From an uncultured Bacillota bacterium (lineage in GTDB: Bacteria > Bacillota_I > Bacilli_A > RF39 > UBA660), in assembly GCA_947176475.1 (NCBI GenBank), contig CAMWQX010000030.1, positions 1 through 8,359 of the forward strand: a stretch of 8,359 bases of DNA, given 5' to 3'. The first letter of the stretch is position 1; every line of letters starts with the position of its first letter. Positions 5,820 through 8,359 of this stretch are shown here, one piece after another. Under the pieces are notes generated by a model. It made no database searches. It was given only the letters and a program-made list of their open reading frames with translations, and was not told the origin of the DNA. Made by a program: the position numbers and the translations under genes.

Positions 5820-6542
5820 ATGGAATATAATAAAAATTACTTGCCAGACTTTTATTCTGTTAGAAATGAAGAACAAATTGATTATTCGTTTGAAGGAATG
5901 AAAGATAAAAAATGCCTATTATTTTTTGATAATGGTTTTGTTTCAAATATTATTGAACCAAATAAAAGGGATATACGATTTATTTGGGATGGATTTTTAT
6001 TATTTGTCGATAAAGATATATCAATTGATGATATAAAAAATGGTATTGATTTGCATGATGAGAGATTAGTCGCTTTACAAAGAATGAGTGTTCGTGGCGA
6101 AAGAAGCAATTCCCAAGAAGTCAGAGAGTATATAATAAAGAAATTAGAAGAAATGGGTATTTCTTATGAAATAATGCCCGATAAAAAAGAAGTTGATGGA
6201 TATCCATCAAAATGTGATTTATGGTCGACACGAGATGAGTCGGTCTTAATAGATGCAACCAATGTTACAGGAGATGGGCAAGCATTTTATTTTAATGATG
6301 CTAAATTTACTTATAGAATTACTTTTGATAGTTCTGGTTTACCTGATATGAATTTTGAACATATTGGTGCTATTGTATTAAGAGGAGAAAATGAAACGGC
6401 TATATCAAGGCTTTTAGATAATGATAGTAATTTAAGAAGTTACTTGGAAGGAATAGTTGGTAAAGAAAAAATTCATTCCTTTATCCAAGATTGTGATTTG
6501 CCTGGTGCTACTATTAGCAATATAGAAAATAAACTAAAATAA
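5820..6542 (+). CDS. Hypothetical soluble protein, 240 residues
   Basis: I do not recognise a family. The protein is acidic, with no signal peptide or membrane helix, and is probably cytoplasmic. The N-terminal third looks beta-rich (KKCLLFFDNGFVSNII, DIRFIWDGFLLFVDKD). A helix follows (SNSQEVREYIIKKLEEMG, about 96-113), then a second alpha/beta part with YEIMPDKKEVDGYPSKCDLW, a SVLIDATNVTGDGQAF segment and HIGAIVLRGE. A two-domain layout joined near residue 90 is plausible. Only three cysteines (32, 132, 225) and no metal or nucleotide motif. GAGGTGAT upstream is nearly a perfect anti-16S match, so translation should be efficient. It ends inside a bidirectional terminator and is flanked by opposing genes, so it is a single-gene unit with no contextual clue to function. 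Confidence 0.8.
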   Translation: MEYNKNYLPDFYSVRNEEQIDYSFEGMKDKKCLLFFDNGFVSNIIEPNKRDIRFIWDGFLLFVDKDISIDDIKNGIDLHDERLVALQRMSVRGERSNSQEVREYIIKKLEEMGISYEIMPDKKEVDGYPSKCDLWSTRDESVLIDATNVTGDGQAFYFNDAKFTYRITFDSSGLPDMNFEHIGAIVLRGENETAISRLLDNDSNLRSYLEGIVGKEKIHSFIQDCDLPGATISNIENKLK

Positions 6543-6567
6543 AAAGATCAGAAATTTCTGATCTTTT
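6542..6567. terminator. 26-bp palindromic bidirectional terminator
   Basis: Bases 6542-6567 form a perfect palindrome (AAAAGATCAGAA and its complement around AATT) flanked by A and T runs. The stop codons of both convergent genes (TAA at 6540-6542 and, on the minus strand, 6568-6566) touch its two edges, so it serves both. Confidence 0.9.
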
Positions 6568-7372
6568 ACTTTGTTAATTTAACAACATCACCATTGTTTT
6601 CTGGTTCTTCTGGAATAATTTTTGAATCGATGGTTTCCATATTATGACGAGTATTTAAAATATGGGTAATAATATAGCAGATATCAGCATCATTAGGGCG
6701 ACGTAAGAAGATAAGAGACATCTTTTCATCAGTTATTTCGTCAGGATCTATAGGTATAAAGTTAGGAAATAATTCTTTAATTTCTTCTTCGCAACCATCA
6801 AATATGGCATACATATTTCCATTAATTTTACCAAAGGTAACGCGCATATTTGTTCCGAAGGATACATAACTGCATTCATCAAAGGTATAAGTTTCTCCAA
6901 CCATATAGAATCTTCCTTTTTCTATTGATTTTAAAACAGTGTCTATATCAACTATGTTGATAACAAATTTTTCTAATTTTTTGACTTTATCAACAAGATG
7001 TAATCCAGTATCTCTTTTTATTACGGATATTCCTTCTCGTTCAATATTGGATATCTCATGAGATTCTTTCATATATTCTGGTGAGTTAGTTACATTCTTA
7101 CAAGCTTCTACAAGACTTGGAATTATACAAATCATATTAACGAAAGGAATAGCCATCTCTATAATATATCTTTTATCCTTTCTATTCGTTACTTCCTTCA
7201 TCTTTTTATCAAAAATAGTATAATACGATGAAAATGGTAGAATTCTTTCATTTTTAAGTGATCTTAACCAATCTAAAACAATAGTTGTACCTACTTCAGC
7301 AACGACACCTACGCAACTTAGTGTTTCATACAAAAAATAGAAAAATATAAATTTTATAATACCAAAAATCAC
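6566..7372 (-). CDS. Hypothetical membrane-anchored protein, 268 residues
   Basis: I do not recognise a family. A long hydrophobic stretch at residues 2-33 (MIFGIIKFIFFYFLYETLSC, then VGVVAEVG) can form an N-terminal membrane helix, and a second weaker one lies at about 73-90 (MAIPFVNMICIIPSLVEA) after the basic NRKDKR. From about residue 100 it is soluble, with an EGISVIKRDTG segment, a helix (VDKVKKLEKFVINIV), then beta-rich RFYMVGETYTF, CSYVSFGTNMRVTFGKING, MYAIFDGCEEEIKELF, and a final charged tail. The start is GTG at 7372: AGAGGGGG (7380-7387) lies 7 bases before it and no ATG competes. The strong upstream promoter and a shared downstream terminator make it monocistronic. Whether the soluble part faces in or out cannot be settled; two helices would place both ends on the same side. 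Confidence 0.78.
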   Translation of the reverse strand: MIFGIIKFIFFYFLYETLSCVGVVAEVGTTIVLDWLRSLKNERILPFSSYYTIFDKKMKEVTNRKDKRYIIEMAIPFVNMICIIPSLVEACKNVTNSPEYMKESHEISNIEREGISVIKRDTGLHLVDKVKKLEKFVINIVDIDTVLKSIEKGRFYMVGETYTFDECSYVSFGTNMRVTFGKINGNMYAIFDGCEEEIKELFPNFIPIDPDEITDEKMSLIFLRRPNDADICYIITHILNTRHNMETIDSKIIPEEPENNGDVVKLTK

Positions 7373-7379
7373 AATGATT

Positions 7380-7387
7380 CCCCCTCT
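7380..7387 (-). promoter_or_regulatory. Ribosome binding site for a GTG start
   Basis: AGAGGGGG on the minus strand, 7 bases before GTG at 7372, decides this non-ATG start. Confidence 0.65.
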
Positions 7388-7398
7388 TTTGAGGTGTT

Positions 7399-7427
7399 AT
7401 TATAGCACATTATTTGGGAATTGTAAA
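7399..7427 (-). promoter_or_regulatory. Strong promoter of the 6566-7372 gene
   Basis: On the minus strand, -35 TTTACA (7427-7422), a 17-base spacer ending TGC, and -10 TATAAT (7404-7399), a consensus extended -10. Transcription would begin near 7392, about 20 bases before the GTG. Confidence 0.8.
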
Positions 7428-7486
7428 ATTTAAATGATGCTTGACAACTAAATCTTAAATCTGCAGTGTTTATAAATGTTTTATAG

Positions 7487-7492
7487 TATAAT
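7487..7492 (+). promoter_or_regulatory. Candidate -10 of the 7510/7710 operon
   Basis: TATAAT at 7487-7492, with a second TATAAT at 7492-7497 too close to the ribosome site to serve. No -35 is seen 15-19 bases upstream; a consensus TTGACA at 7441-7446 is 40 bases away, too far to pair. The promoter is therefore only partly supported. Confidence 0.4.
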
Positions 7493-7509
7493 ATAATTAG
7501 GTGGATTTT

Positions 7510-7710
7510 ATGGATTTATTTAATATCACTATTAATAATAAGAAATTTACTTATATCGATTCTATAACTATAAATAATAAAAATTATGTTGCCTATATGG
7601 ATGATGATAATGTCTATATTAGTGAATATGTTATGGAAAATGGCGATATAACTTTTTTAGATGTTACTGATGCAATATATGATAGGGTTTTAAAGGAGTT
7701 AAACTTATAA
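7510..7710 (+). CDS. DUF1292-like small protein, 66 residues
   Basis: A 66-residue acidic protein, all in one compact domain: FNITINNKKFTYIDSITINN, then NYVAYMDDDNVYISEYV, ENGDITFLDVTD and a closing helix AIYDRVLKELN. The order (strand, Y-V-A-Y-x-D-D strand, I-x-E-Y, then D and a final helix) resembles the DUF1292/YrzB family of small Firmicutes proteins of unknown function; this is a by-eye resemblance. The ATG at 7510 is preferred because AGGTGG (7499-7504) ends 5 bases upstream; the in-frame GTG at 7501 lies inside that site. Its TAA overlaps the ATG of the next gene by one base (TAATG), so the two are translationally coupled. Confidence 0.8.
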   Translation: MDLFNITINNKKFTYIDSITINNKNYVAYMDDDNVYISEYVMENGDITFLDVTDAIYDRVLKELNL

Positions 7711-8325
7711 TGAGAACGGCAGAAATAATGTATGATAGTACGAATAGATTGTGTGTCGGAATTGATGATGATGAAGTTACTCATTTGTTGATTAGTGATG
7801 ATGATATTTCTAAATTTTTCCATGAAATTGATAGAGAAACATATGTATCCATAAGAATACACAAAAATAACCTAAGATTAGTAAGTGATGATGAAGAGGT
7901 TGTTATCAAAGATATTAAGAGATTTTCTAGGGATAATGGATTTGCCCAGATTCCTTCTATTGCTTATCAAACTAAAAGAACTATTGCCAAATATAATAGA
8001 GAACGAGCTAAAAGAAAAAGAAGAAAGAATGTTAACTCTGGAAGAAATAATGTAATTTGTGCAGGTATTATAGTAGGATTGCTGGCTTTGACACCTTTTG
8101 TAGCAAAAGCTTTGCTTACAGATAAGACTTTACAAAATGAACAACAAAATGATATTGATGAAAATGGATTTGATACAATTTTTGCTACAAATGAAATTGG
8201 CGATAGTGTGAATTATACTATTGATAATTTAAAGGAAGATATGCAAGAAAATGAGATGATAGAAGATGCTGTTCATTTAGGTGAAACACCAATTTTAGAA
8301 CAGTTATATGATTATGTACTTGATG
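7710..8325 (+). CDS. Bitopic membrane protein, 3' end missing
   Basis: Partial: 205 genomic codons are visible and the frame stays open into the adapter-like contig end. Residues 1-75 are an alpha/beta cytoplasmic domain rich in Asp (IDDDEVTHLLISDDDISKFF, DDEEVVIKDI). Residues 88-112 are strongly basic (RERAKRKRRK), and about 114-135 (NNVICAGIIVGLLALTPFVA) form a single membrane helix. Residues 138-205 are acidic and exterior by the positive-inside rule. The plan parallels the 1011-residue protein upstream, although I see no clear sequence identity. GGAG (7695-7698) lies 11 bases before the ATG, which overlaps the preceding stop. The missing C-terminus, where an enzymatic domain would lie, prevents naming a function. 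Confidence 0.8.
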
Positions 8326-8359
8326 CAGTCTCAGATACACATCTGCGAGCCCACGAGAC
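8326..8359 (+). other. Nextera-type sequencing adapter remnant
   Basis: The last 34 bases match, at 30 of 34 positions, the reverse complement of the Illumina Nextera read-2 transposase adapter, including ATACACATCT (8335-8344) and a 14-base exact run CGAGCCCACGAGAC (8346-8359). Mismatches fall at 8327, 8333, 8334 and 8345. It sits exactly at the contig end and is GC-richer than its surroundings. It should be treated as non-genomic. Confidence 0.85.

Noticed and set aside
5882..6109. 75-residue minus-strand frame opposite the 5820 gene
   Set aside because: Opposite a gene with strong start and stop signals; no ribosome site.
7381..7396. CCTC-TTTT-GAGG hairpin that could hide the ribosome site of the GTG-start gene
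   Set aside because: Only 4 bp plus a mismatch, and the predicted transcript start (about 7392) falls inside the far arm, so the hairpin would probably not form in the RNA.
7441..7446. Consensus TTGACA as a -35 box for the 7510 gene
   Set aside because: No -10 box lies 16-18 bases downstream; the nearest TATAAT is 40 bases away.
7614..7862. 82-residue minus-strand frame spanning the 7510/7710 junction
   Set aside because: It overlaps two coupled plus-strand genes with good ribosome sites; no signals of its own.

Overview
The window is AT-rich bacterial DNA with short intergenic gaps and strong AGGAG/GAGGTGAT-type ribosome binding sites. All seven visible stop codons are TAA, and sigma-70 promoters often carry a TGn extended -10. 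Tryptophan is encoded by TGG and no reading frame has an internal TGA, so the standard bacterial code fits better than the mycoplasma code. Together this suggests a low-GC Firmicutes/Bacilli genome, possibly an uncultured gut lineage near Erysipelotrichia or Mollicutes relatives. The taxonomic part is inference. The window looks chromosomal: I see no transposase, integrase, CRISPR array, tRNA or rRNA.

Layout: (1) a leftward promoter firing out of the left edge; (2) a leftward HD-domain phosphohydrolase gene (99-830); (3) a leftward 50-residue gene (943-1095) with its own promoter and terminator; (4) a rightward gene (1301-4336) for a 1011-residue single-pass membrane protein, the most striking item here; (5) a leftward radical SAM gene (4385-5716) related to methylthiotransferases; (6) a rightward orphan gene (5820-6542); (7) a leftward membrane-protein gene (6566-7372, GTG start); (8) a rightward pair, a DUF1292-like small protein (7510-7710) and a second single-pass membrane protein (from 7710), which runs into the contig end. 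The last 34 bases (8326-8359) closely resemble a Nextera transposase adapter and are probably not genomic.

Most genes are single transcription units with their own promoter, and three symmetrical hairpins (80-100, 4343-4370, 6542-6567) can stop transcription from either side. Only the 7510/7710 pair, overlapping by one base, looks like an operon. I see no pathway linking the genes. The common theme is envelope proteins: the 1011-residue protein and the truncated protein at 7710 share a plan of cytoplasmic N-terminal domain, basic stretch, one membrane helix and acidic exterior segment. In the larger one the exterior ends in a divergent SleB-like (Hydrolase_2) domain. No gap exceeds 300 bases; the longest, 1096-1300, holds divergent promoters.
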